A stretch of 10,343 nt of DNA from Beijerinckiaceae bacterium (GCA_027346205.1 DAIESR010000025.1:1-10343), one strand, 5' to 3'. Counted from the stretch's first letter, positions 1 to 6,732 are shown. Notes: generated from the sequence alone by a model not told the origin. Numbers and translations: made by a program.

Positions 1-339
1 CCTTTCGGTTTCTCCAGGATGTCGAAGCCCCGACACCGCTCAATCTTTTACCCAACGTCATTCCACCCGTCGGCCCAAACAGATGTCGATATTGCAACGC
101 GAAAACATTAGCCCTGACACAATCCGGTGTCTCTAGCAAAGTTTGTGCAATATCTTGCAGGCAGTATGGGCAGCCCGCCCTATTATCCGGCATGTCGCTC
201 GCCAAAAGCTCTGCCACGGGCTGGCACACTTGGAAAGTTACACATATAAATTAATAACTTACAATAAAATTAAAACGCTTCTGATATTGCGGCGGCGCAA
301 ATAACGCGGCCGCGCGACGGCATTTTAATCAGTATAATT
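1..339. other. Left-edge segment without a callable gene
   Basis: No gene can be called with confidence in these bases downstream of ftrD. Two frames are open to the window edge. On the minus strand a frame is open from a stop at 251-253 to base 1. Its possible starts are ATG at 193 and GTG at 229 or 217, and it would begin MPDNRAGCPYCLQDI. On the plus strand frame 3 is open from base 3 to a TAA at 252-254. Codon third positions look about equally mixed in both frames and neither start has a clear Shine-Dalgarno sequence, so at most one is real. Bases 235-300 are strikingly AT-rich. They contain an inverted repeat, AAGTTA at 235-240 and TAACTT at 255-260, which could belong to a promoter. No T-tailed terminator for ftrD is visible. 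Confidence 0.4.
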
Positions 340-1938
340 TTACCATATGAAGAATAGCAGTACCCAGCTCGCGCCGCCAAGCCCTACAGCGGTGCCGAAC
401 AAGGTGGTTGCCGCTGCCTGCCGAAACCGCGATTTGCTGTACAAACCGGCAATCTTCCAAGCGAGATAAAGGCACCAGCTGGCTGCACCCGCCAGGAACA
501 GCAATCGCAGAGCCGGCACGAAACCGAGCGCGAAGCCTTCATTGTGCAAAAGCGTGACCGTTAACGCACTGAGCCCGAGAATGACGCCGCATCCCGCCAT
601 CGGAATGAGGGCTTGCGCCAAATGGTGGAATTTCGCCGCCGACCACGGGCCGAGGCAGCGCGCCGCGGCGGCGAGAGACAGGCTGAGCACGCCGCCCATC
701 ACCAAAGCCGTGGCGAGAATATAGCCGATGAGGACCGCGCCATCGAGCAGCGTCATCATGTCATTGCGGTCGGGATAATCAGTCAGAATCCACCAAGGCG
801 GCTGCACAGCCAGCACAAAGGTCATGCCGTGGTCGATCAGCCAGAGCGCCGCGTTCTGCTTGATATCTATAAACCACGGGCTGGCGCTCCAATGGAAGGC
901 GCCGACCGCGACACCCATCAAGCCAAAGAGGATGAGCACCGTCTCCCAAGGCTTCGGCTGCGTCCCCGCGATCCTCACGATCTCTTCCGTGGGCGAACGG
1001 AACTCGAGAGCGACCGCGCCGCGAAAGCCGCTGCAGCGCCCGCACATATGGCAATCGCCCGCCCCCTTCATGGTACGAATGGCGACGAGCGGCGCGCAAT
1101 TGATCGGCTCAAGACTCTGATGAGGCGGGCGTTGCTCCGCCGAGGCGTGGCTCGGACGCGACCGCGCCCAGGCATCGGAATCGACCCTGAAGTGCAGCGG
1201 CGCGAGCTTCGCCAACAATCCGAAGACACCATTGACCGGGCAGAGATAGCGGCACCAGACACGCTTGTTGCGGCCGTAGAGATAGCCGATCACAATTGCC
1301 CCGGCCGTCGAGCCGCCGAGAATCAGGAGCACCGGCTTTGGATATTGATAGACGCTGACCATCTGGCCATAGACCGTGGTGCAGCTGAAGGCGACGAAGG
1401 GCCAGCCCTTCCACTTGAGCCAACGCGGAATGGCGAGGCCTAGTCCGTGCCCGCTCACGATTTCGGTGAGATTGCCTTCCGGACACATGATTCCGCACCA
1501 CGCCCGGCCGACGACGACCATGCTGAGGAGGACAGCGGGCCACCAGATGCCCCAAAAGCAAAACTGCGCAAAAAGCGTCAGATTGCTCCAAATATGCGCC
1601 ACGCGGCCCGGCAGAGGAAGAAAAGCAGGGACGGCAACCAAGAGCAGATAGAAGGCGACGACCACCCATTGGATGGACCGGATCGTCCCTTGATTGCGTT
1701 TCAGCCAATCGCCGAGAGCGGCGATGACGACATCGCGCCGCTCTCGAAACGAGATACTTTGCCCCCCTGCCATGGCACTGTTTTCAGACATGGCACTATT
1801 TCCAGACATGACGCTATTTCCAGAATCGCCACCTTCGGCATCGGCGGCGGGCTCCAAGCTCGCGGTAAGAGGCCACTCGACGCGCGTGCCGCGCCAATCG
1901 TTCGCTTGTCTGGAGGCCGATGAGGACAAGATCGTCAC
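340..1938 (-). CDS. ftrD: FtrD-like membrane polyferredoxin (4Fe-4S binding protein) of the P19 iron-uptake system
   Basis: This is a 532-residue multi-pass membrane protein with ferredoxin-type cysteine motifs. The motifs are CGIMCP (C148, C152), CRYLCP (C229, C233), an extra C281, and CHMCGRC (C296, C299, C302). Hydrophobic segments lie near 88-108, 120-144, 204-221, 335-350, 400-425, 445-465, 475-498 and 510-531. The paired CxxxCP motifs followed by CxxCxxC are typical of the NapH/CcoG/FtrD group. Position as third gene after P19 and cupredoxin genes points to FtrD, thought in Bordetella and Brucella to supply or remove electrons during iron transport. The gene starts 35 bases after the ftrB stop. 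The GTG at 1938 has its AGGAA directly abutting it, so the start is doubtful. In-frame ATGs at 1809, 1791 and 1773 inside a tandem repeat are alternatives. The first 65 residues are low-complexity and unlike the rest. CcoG is less likely from context. Confidence 0.83.
   Translation of the reverse strand: MTILSSSASRQANDWRGTRVEWPLTASLEPAADAEGGDSGNSVMSGNSAMSENSAMAGGQSISFRERRDVVIAALGDWLKRNQGTIRSIQWVVVAFYLLLVAVPAFLPLPGRVAHIWSNLTLFAQFCFWGIWWPAVLLSMVVVGRAWCGIMCPEGNLTEIVSGHGLGLAIPRWLKWKGWPFVAFSCTTVYGQMVSVYQYPKPVLLILGGSTAGAIVIGYLYGRNKRVWCRYLCPVNGVFGLLAKLAPLHFRVDSDAWARSRPSHASAEQRPPHQSLEPINCAPLVAIRTMKGAGDCHMCGRCSGFRGAVALEFRSPTEEIVRIAGTQPKPWETVLILFGLMGVAVGAFHWSASPWFIDIKQNAALWLIDHGMTFVLAVQPPWWILTDYPDRNDMMTLLDGAVLIGYILATALVMGGVLSLSLAAAARCLGPWSAAKFHHLAQALIPMAGCGVILGLSALTVTLLHNEGFALGFVPALRLLFLAGAASWCLYLAWKIAGLYSKSRFRQAAATTLFGTAVGLGGASWVLLFFIW
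1771..1824 (-). repeat. Three tandem 18-bp repeats inside the 5' end of ftrD
   Basis: Three consecutive 18-bp units occupy 1771-1788, 1789-1806 and 1807-1824. On the coding strand the middle unit reads TCTGGAAATAGTGCCATG; the first-translated unit differs at two positions and the last at two. They encode the hexads SGNSVM, SGNSAM and SENSAM (residues 39-56 of the long form). Each unit ends in an in-frame ATG, and the first two carry GGAA about 8 bases before their own ATG, so the array could offer several translation starts. The repeat number may vary between strains by slippage, and changes in whole units would keep the frame. Confidence 0.85.
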
Positions 1939-1973
1939 TTCCTATCTCGACGCCGGAATTTTCGACGCCGATG

Positions 1974-2423
1974 TCATTTCGCGACTAAAACCGCTTTCGG
2001 TGCATTCGGATGGAAATCGTCGAAGAACGGGTATTCACCAGGATCGAGCGTGCGGATCACGAGCACTGATTTGCTCTGTGGTGCCAGCACTTTTTCCACG
2101 CGCAGCTCGTTGCTTTCAAATTCCGCCGGCGTGACGCCGGTATTGTTCAGCTCGATCCTGAAGCGCTGTCTGGCGGGGACTTCGAGCCTTGTCGGCGTTA
2201 CTTTCCCATCATGGAATTCAATGCTGAAAGTCGGTGTGTCCGCCGCCTGCGCGCTGCGTGCGAAGCCGCGGAGGCTCACGAGACTCGAAAGGCTCAGCGC
2301 TGGACCGATCATCAGGGCCATCACCAAGATGGTCGCCGCTCGGTTTCGCAGGTTTATGCGCTCCAAAGCTTCGCTCCTCAATTCCTTGTGACATGCCCTT
2401 ACAGACCTTATTGCCCCGACCAC
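1974..2423 (-). CDS. ftrB: FtrB-like periplasmic cupredoxin-domain protein
   Basis: From the GTG at 2423 this gives 149 residues: a basic N-terminus, a hydrophobic segment near 29-50, a probable signal cleavage after ARSAQA (residue 60), and one cupredoxin-like domain (about 62-149). The motifs EFES (101-104), EK (110-111) and YPFFDDFHP (131-139) are characteristic of the cupredoxin domain found in FtrB and EfeO-type iron proteins. The mature part has no cysteine or methionine, so a classical type 1 copper site is not present. In Bordetella and Brucella FtrB is thought to assist oxidation of ferrous iron delivered by P19. GTG 2423 was chosen for its GGGAGG four bases upstream. A TTG at 2366, with AGGAG seven bases upstream, would give a more standard 130-residue signal-peptide protein. 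The frame is open up to a GTG at 2516, directly after the ftrA stop. ftrA and ftrB are probably cotranscribed. Confidence 0.82.
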   Translation of the reverse strand: MVGAIRSVRACHKELRSEALERINLRNRAATILVMALMIGPALSLSSLVSLRGFARSAQAADTPTFSIEFHDGKVTPTRLEVPARQRFRIELNNTGVTPAEFESNELRVEKVLAPQSKSVLVIRTLDPGEYPFFDDFHPNAPKAVLVAK

Positions 2424-2516
2424 GTTTCCTCCCTGTAATTTCGGGTTATATTGGCCCCGACGCAAGAAGCGCACCGTGCGGCAAATGAGATGTGGAACAG
2501 CGTCAGCCGTGGGCAC

Positions 2517-3074
2517 TCAATAGGCCCCTTTCTTACCGACGCCGGCAAAGACGAAATCGTAATCGACTGAGAATTTCGGGAACCAGGGGCCGACGCCGGT
2601 CTCCTTGTCGACATGGCGGCCAAAATGCGTATGCGGATCGGCAGTCGGCGGCTCGATTTCCATGGTGAGTCTGTATTTGCCTGGTCCCATCAATTTGACA
2701 TTGTCGCCGTAATGCGGCCCATCATTGGCCACCATAGGCATCATGTCGCCCTTGACCACCTTGTTGTCGTCGAGTTTCGTCAACGCATAATGAACGACGA
2801 GATAAGGAATCCAGTCACCTTCGGCGAAACCATTGGTGTTGGTCTTGGCCGCACGGATATCCGCCTCGAGATGAATGTCCGACTGCGCTGCCGCGTGCAT
2901 CATATTGGGTGGGTCCATCACGATCGGCTGCAAATAGACCGCGCTGAGACTCATGCCGTATTTTTCCTGCGGCTTGCCAATGGGATATTCCTTGGCGGAA
3001 GCCATGACAGGCCAAGCAGCCGCGATCAGAATGACGAGAGACGCCAAACTGGCGCGACGACCAAAAACAATCAC
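2517..3074 (-). CDS. ftrA: P19-family periplasmic iron-transport protein (FtrA)
   Basis: A 185-residue periplasmic protein of the P19/FtrA (iron transport, Tp34-like) family. It binds copper and iron and works with an FTR1-type permease in ferrous iron uptake. The start is GTG 3074, chosen because a perfect AGGAGG (3080-3085) lies five bases upstream and because it gives a clean signal peptide ending VMASA (residue 27). The metal-site residues known from Campylobacter P19 (His-x-Glu, Met, His, His) can be matched to H68 and E70 in IHLEAD, M114 in MMPM, H121 in GPHYG and H154 in FGRH. The spacing of the first four agrees exactly with P19 numbering. It is the first gene of a minus-strand operon, followed by the cupredoxin and polyferredoxin genes. 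The upstream region has iron-box-like repeats, so control by an Irr or Fur-type regulator is plausible. Confidence 0.92.
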   Translation of the reverse strand: MIVFGRRASLASLVILIAAAWPVMASAKEYPIGKPQEKYGMSLSAVYLQPIVMDPPNMMHAAAQSDIHLEADIRAAKTNTNGFAEGDWIPYLVVHYALTKLDDNKVVKGDMMPMVANDGPHYGDNVKLMGPGKYRLTMEIEPPTADPHTHFGRHVDKETGVGPWFPKFSVDYDFVFAGVGKKGAY

Positions 3075-3225
3075 TTCCGCCTCCTGCGAAAATATAGAGG
3101 GGCCCGCGCGCATCAAAAAGCATCTGCCTGCGTTCGAGCCGCGCACCGGGCCGACCTGCAAAATTCGGCAGTGCCAAATATTGCGTCGTCCATAGGCAAA
3201 TAAAAAACCTGCTTTTCAGTCTCGT

Positions 3226-3285
3226 GCAAGTTTTTTAGAAGCAAGTTAGAAGTCGTATAAAATAATGTTTTAGAAGGCTTATAAT
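3226..3285. promoter_or_regulatory. AT-rich regulatory patch with repeated TTAGAA half-sites (candidate iron box)
   Basis: Three TTAGAA half-sites in the same orientation occur at 3235-3240, 3246-3251 and 3270-3275. The first two are part of an imperfect tandem repeat, GCAAGTTTTTTAGAA (3226-3240) and GCAAGTTAGAA (3241-3251). A consensus TATAAT lies at 3280-3285 on the plus strand but lacks a good -35. The patch is about 150 bases upstream of ftrA and 180 upstream of the helicase gene. As I recall it, the rhizobial Irr (ICE) box is a palindrome of TTTAGAA-type half-sites; here they are direct repeats, so assignment to Irr is only inference. Confidence 0.4.
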
Positions 3286-3410
3286 CTGCCCTCTGCGTTG
3301 CTCGGCGCACGATTGACCGAAGCGCTTTGCCGCGAAACTTTGCCGCAGAGCCGATATCGCCTGCACGGGCTTCTGCCTAATCCCAGTTCGGCTTGCGGCC
3401 GCTGTCGCGT

Positions 3411-3426
3411 AATGCGATGACGCATT
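3411..3426. promoter_or_regulatory. Small inverted repeat upstream of the helicase gene
   Basis: AATGCG (3411-3416), loop ATGA, CGCATT (3421-3426): a perfect 6-bp inverted repeat ending 36 bases before the helicase ATG. It could be an operator or a 5' leader hairpin. Nothing else in the 3075-3462 gap, apart from the TTAGAA patch, looks like a gene. Confidence 0.25.
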
Positions 3427-3462
3427 CTTCGGCATAGCAGCGAATCGCGAACGGACAAGACC

Positions 3463-4554
3463 ATGGCATGGTCGCCGCAACAGGAGGCGGCGCTCAAAGC
3501 GGTCGGCCAATGGCTGAAGCGCCGCGAGCCTCAAGTCTTCCGCCTTTTCGGCTATGCCGGCAGCGGCAAGACCACGCTTGCCCGCGCTTTGTCCGAGGAT
3601 TCGGACGGCGAGACCGTGTTCGGTGCCTTCACCGGCAAGGCGGCCCTCGTGCTCCGCTCAAAGGGCTGCAAGAATGCCCGCACGATCCACAGCCTCATCT
3701 ATCGCGCCCGTGACACGGACACCGAAGAGCCGAGCTTCGAATTGAACGACGAGAGCCCGGCCGCCAAGGCGAGCCTCATCATCATCGACGAATGTTCCAT
3801 GGTTGATGAAGAACTCGGCCGCGATCTCCTCTCCTTCGGCAAGAAAGTGCTGGTGCTCGGCGATCCGGCCCAGCTCCCGCCCGTCAAGGGCGGCGGCTAT
3901 TTCACCGAATGCGAGCCCGACGTGATGCTGACCGAAGTGCATCGCCAGGCGGCGGACAATCCCATCATTCGCCTGTCGATGCAGATACGCGAAGGCGGAA
4001 GACTCGAATGCGGCCGATATGGCGACAGCGATGTCATTTTCCGCGACGCCATCGACGCCGAACGCGTGCGCGAAGCTGATCAAGTCCTCGTCGGGCTCAA
4101 TCGCACCCGCCGCGCCTATAATCAAAGATTGCGGCAATTGGCCGAACGCACCGGCCTCCTTCCCGAGCCCGGCGACAAGCTCGTCTGTCTGCGCAATGAC
4201 GCCAAGAAAGGCTTGCTCAACGGCTCGCTCTGGACGGTCGCGACGACCGCCCCGGTCCGCCGCAAGAAGCTGCGGTTGACCGTGGTACCGGAGGAAGACC
4301 CCTCACATAAGCCATTGCGGATCGGCGTCCTGCCCGAATTCTTCACCGGCGGCGAAGAGACGCTTCCCTATGCGCTGCGGCGCGATTCCGATGAATTCGA
4401 TTATGGCTATACGCTCACCGTCCACAAGGCGCAGGGCTCACAATGGGACGATGTCGTCTTGTTCGACGAGAGCCGCGCCTTTCGCGAGCACAGAAGCCGC
4501 TGGCTTTATACCGGGATCACACGTGCCGCGCGGCGGTTGACCGTGGTGCTGTGA
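3463..4554 (+). CDS. RecD/Dda-like superfamily 1 ATP-dependent DNA helicase
   Basis: A 363-residue DNA helicase of the RecD2/Dda type, expected to unwind DNA 5' to 3' in repair or recombination. The SF1 motifs appear in order: Walker A GYAGSGKTT (30-38), motif Ia FGAFTGKAA (53-61), a TIHS segment (74-77), Walker B IIIDE (106-110), motif III GDPAQLPPV (133-141), motif IV EVHRQ (158-162), TVHKAQGSQWDDV (319-331, UvrD_C_2 type) and LYTGITRAA (348-356). It is much shorter than RecD2 (over 700 residues) and lacks the RecD2 N-terminal domains, so it is a stand-alone helicase core; proteins of this size are common in alphaproteobacteria. ATG 3463 has only a weak upstream ribosome site, but no alternative start improves on it, and the N-terminus WSPQQEAALKAV is the usual Q-motif region. 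It is transcribed alone, diverging from the ftr operon. Confidence 0.9.
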   Translation: MAWSPQQEAALKAVGQWLKRREPQVFRLFGYAGSGKTTLARALSEDSDGETVFGAFTGKAALVLRSKGCKNARTIHSLIYRARDTDTEEPSFELNDESPAAKASLIIIDECSMVDEELGRDLLSFGKKVLVLGDPAQLPPVKGGGYFTECEPDVMLTEVHRQAADNPIIRLSMQIREGGRLECGRYGDSDVIFRDAIDAERVREADQVLVGLNRTRRAYNQRLRQLAERTGLLPEPGDKLVCLRNDAKKGLLNGSLWTVATTAPVRRKKLRLTVVPEEDPSHKPLRIGVLPEFFTGGEETLPYALRRDSDEFDYGYTLTVHKAQGSQWDDVVLFDESRAFREHRSRWLYTGITRAARRLTVVL

Positions 4555-4755
4555 GGCATGAACGGCATTTCGGTTTGAATTTGTGAAATGGCGACGAGCG
4601 CTCGCCGCTGATGCATCAAGGGCTGCAATTTATACCGAGCAGCGCGACCGACACCGCCGTGCGATGGACCTGTTGCATCAACTTTGACATCGGCAATGCC
4701 CAAAATCACATCTGACGAAGAACGCCCTCACATATAGAACAACGCGCCAACGCCG

Positions 4756-4790
4756 TTGAATTCGGCCGATCTGTATGCTATTGTCATACA
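4756..4790 (+). promoter_or_regulatory. Promoter and inverted-repeat operator of the toxin-antitoxin operon
   Basis: A -35 box TTGAAT (4756-4761) is separated by exactly 17 bases from a -10 box TATTGT (4779-4784). A perfect inverted repeat TGTATG (4772-4777), 7-base spacer, CATACA (4785-4790) straddles the -10, and its right arm ends one base before the antitoxin ATG at 4792. This is the expected layout for autorepression by a ribbon-helix-helix antitoxin. The transcript would begin at about 4790-4792, making the antitoxin mRNA leaderless or nearly so. Confidence 0.6.
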
Positions 4791-4791
4791 C

Positions 4792-5070
4792 ATGACGAAT
4801 ACACCCAATTCAACTTCGGTTCTCAGCGTCCGCGTCAGTCCCGACGAGCGCGCCATCCTCGAAGCGGCTGCCGAACAAGCGCACACGAGCTTAAGCGACT
4901 TCATGCGCCGCAAGGCCCTTGAAGCCGCCGAAATGGAAGTGCTCAACCGCTCCATCGTCACCATCCCCGCCAAGGATTGGGAAGCATTCGAAGCCTGGCT
5001 CAACCGGCCCGCCGAAGTCGTCCCAACTCTCGCCGAGCTCGCCCGCCGCCGCCCCTCTTGGGAAAGTTGA
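4792..5070 (+). CDS. tacA: TacA-like DUF1778 ribbon-helix-helix antitoxin
   Basis: A 92-residue DUF1778 antitoxin. Residues 9-45 (SVLSVRVSPDER... SLSDFMRRKALEAA) form the ribbon-helix-helix DNA-binding fold. The C-terminus (about 60-92, with TLAELARRRPSWES) matches the toxin-wrapping tail of this family, which typically ends in a conserved P-x-W segment. It should bind and neutralise the acetyltransferase encoded next to it and repress the operon. The start is ATG 4792: an in-frame TTG at 4756 coincides with the -35 box and would add residues unlike the family. No Shine-Dalgarno sequence precedes the ATG, in keeping with a leaderless message. The stop codon is directly followed by the toxin GTG. 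Confidence 0.88.
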   Translation: MTNTPNSTSVLSVRVSPDERAILEAAAEQAHTSLSDFMRRKALEAAEMEVLNRSIVTIPAKDWEAFEAWLNRPAEVVPTLAELARRRPSWES

Positions 5071-5586
5071 GTGGTCGTCACCCCGCCGCGTCCGCTCGCC
5101 GAGACCGACGACCGGACACAGTTCGATTGCGGGCGGGACTCGCTCAACACATGGTTCCTCCGCCACGCATGGGTCAATCACAGCGGCGGTCTTTCCCGCG
5201 TCAATATCATGACAGATGCCGCATCCGGACGGATCATCGGCTATGTCACGCTGAGCGCCGCGCAAATCGAGCGCGCCTATCTTCCAAAGCCGCAGCAACG
5301 CAATCGTCCTGATCCCGTGCCCGCGACGCTCCTTGGCCAACTCGGCATCGACAAGGATTACCAAAGACAAGGGCACGCCGCGTCGCTTTTGCTGCTCGCG
5401 CTCAAATCGGCGCTACGCGCCGCCGAGATTGTCGGCAGCATGGGCGTCATCACCCATCCTCTCGATGATGGCGTACGCGGCTTCTATACGCGCTGGGGCT
5501 TTCAAGACCTGCCCTTCGATCCGCGCCGCGCGATGATGGTGCGCATGGAAGATGTGCGCAAAAGCTTTGGCAGCGAAGTCGCGTGA
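5071..5586 (+). CDS. tacT: TacT-like GNAT acetyltransferase toxin (type II toxin-antitoxin)
   Basis: A 171-residue GNAT N-acetyltransferase of the TacT/AtaT toxin group. Characterised members block translation by acetylating the amino group of aminoacyl-tRNAs. Family hallmarks are FDCGRDSLNTWFLRHA (18-33) followed by SR (42-43), the acetyl-CoA pyrophosphate loop YQRQGHA (97-103) after LGQLGID (88-94), and FYTRWGF (138-144), whose Tyr139 fits the catalytic tyrosine of TacT. A glycine commonly seen in the loop is Ala103 here, a mild deviation. The GTG start follows the antitoxin TGA with no gap, with GGAAAG 5-10 bases upstream, so the two genes are translationally coupled. The toxin looks intact. 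Which tRNA it targets cannot be read from the sequence. Confidence 0.88.
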   Translation: MVVTPPRPLAETDDRTQFDCGRDSLNTWFLRHAWVNHSGGLSRVNIMTDAASGRIIGYVTLSAAQIERAYLPKPQQRNRPDPVPATLLGQLGIDKDYQRQGHAASLLLLALKSALRAAEIVGSMGVITHPLDDGVRGFYTRWGFQDLPFDPRRAMMVRMEDVRKSFGSEVA

Positions 5587-5898
5587 CAGCCTTATCGTCC
5601 TCACGTGTGCGACATTGAGCTTTAACCGCTTTCAAGCCTGCCTTTCGCACCGGAATTCCGGACCGAAGAAGCTACGGCAATTCAAGATCGCCAGCGCGTT
5701 GCGAAGTTCTTAAATTATGCACCTTCGTCAAAGTCCGCTTTGTAATCTGAAACCGGTCATTGGATGCTGACATCAACGGCATCTACTATGGGACAAAAAC
5801 AAGAGTCCAAATCCAACCTGAAACACGACCGACGCACGAGACCATAGGCTCTGCCCAAAAATTCGTGCATCATGGGATCTGCACGAGGATAAGCGCCC
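5587..5898. other. Intergenic region between the toxin gene and the Usp gene
   Basis: No credible gene on either strand in these 312 bases. It holds a perfect 12-bp palindrome CCGGAATTCCGG at 5650-5661 and a 7-bp stem-loop at 5863-5886 (separate entry). No T-tailed terminator is visible after the toxin gene and no convincing -35/-10 pair before the Usp gene. Confidence 0.5.
5863..5886 (+). promoter_or_regulatory. Stem-loop touching the Usp ribosome-binding site
   Basis: TCGTGCA (5863-5869) pairs perfectly with TGCACGA (5880-5886) across a 10-base loop. The right arm ends inside the Shine-Dalgarno GAGGA (5885-5889), which lies nine bases before the Usp ATG at 5899. In RNA it could partly hide the ribosome site; in DNA it could be an operator. 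Function is inferred only. Confidence 0.35.
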
Positions 5899-6732
5899 AT
5901 GAAAGCAATTCTGATCCCCGTCGAGACCCATGCCGCCATGGAGGCCGTGCTCGCAACCGCTTTGCGGCTTGCCGAAAGATTCGGCAGCTATATGGAAGGC
6001 ATCGCGCTCGGCCCCGATCTCGCGCAAATCGCGGCAGCCGATTTCTCGTTCGGCAACGTCGTCTTCGACGACCGGACCCGCCGGGAACTTTTGGCCGAAG
6101 CTTATAATATATTCGCGGCTTTCATGCAGAGCCATGAGGTGGCAAGGGCGCAAGGCGATGCGCAAAAACCTTGTTTCGGCTGGCGCGGCGACATGCTCGT
6201 CACCGATGAAGGCGTCGGCGAATATGGCCGCGTGTTCGATGTGATCGCGGTCGGCCGGCCGGCCGCCGGCATTCATCAGCCGCGCAAATCGACTCTCGAA
6301 TCGGCGCTTTTCGAGAGCGGACGACCGCTTCTCATCGCGCCGCCGCAAGCGCCGGCGAAACTCGGCGACTGCATTGCCATCGCCTGGAATGCGAGCCCCG
6401 AATCGGCGCGCAGTGTCGCCTTCGCCATGCCCCTGCTTCTCGCTGCTCAGGATGTGCCGGTGATGATGGTGCCCGGCACAAGGCTCGCCGGCCCCGACGA
6501 GAACGAACTCGTGACCAGCCTCAGACGGCATGGCGTGCCTGCCCGTGCCATACTTGCCAATGAGACGCCCAAGGGACCTGGCTATGCCGTGCTCGAAACC
6601 GCCTATGAACTCGGCGCCGATCTGCTCGTCAAAGGTGGCTACACCCAGAGCCGCATGCGCCAATTCATCTTCGGCGGCCCGACGAGCCAGATCCTCGCCG
6701 AAGCGAATCTTCCGGTCTTCATGGCGCATTGA
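5899..6732 (+). CDS. Tandem-domain universal stress protein (UspA family)
   Basis: A 277-residue cytoplasmic protein with two Usp domains. The N-terminal domain (about 1-148, starting MKAILIPVET) has a degenerate nucleotide site (VGRPAAG at 118-124). The C-terminal domain (about 155-277) keeps the ATP-binding signature: VKGGYTQSRMRQFIFGG (244-260) then PTS, the GGYTxSRxRxxxFGGxT pattern of ATP-binding Usp proteins. Such proteins are induced by starvation, redox or envelope stress; the specific role is unknown. The ATG at 5899 has GAGGA nine bases upstream, overlapped by a small hairpin. The gene stands alone, with 312 bases before it and 278 after it. Confidence 0.88.
   Translation: MKAILIPVETHAAMEAVLATALRLAERFGSYMEGIALGPDLAQIAAADFSFGNVVFDDRTRRELLAEAYNIFAAFMQSHEVARAQGDAQKPCFGWRGDMLVTDEGVGEYGRVFDVIAVGRPAAGIHQPRKSTLESALFESGRPLLIAPPQAPAKLGDCIAIAWNASPESARSVAFAMPLLLAAQDVPVMMVPGTRLAGPDENELVTSLRRHGVPARAILANETPKGPGYAVLETAYELGADLLVKGGYTQSRMRQFIFGGPTSQILAEANLPVFMAH

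Noticed and set aside
613..1443. Plus-strand open frame of 276 codons opposite ftrD
   Set aside because: Arg/Ala/His-rich antisense frame without domain signals; ftrD on the other strand has clear cysteine motifs and membrane segments.
340..1938. CcoG (FixG) cytochrome oxidase assembly ferredoxin
   Set aside because: The CxxxCP motifs are shared, but the neighbours are P19 and cupredoxin genes, not cco genes, and the cysteine pattern and extra C-terminal membrane segments fit FtrD better.
4590..4606. GGCGA...TCGCC hairpin after the helicase gene as terminator
   Set aside because: The stem is short and no T run follows.
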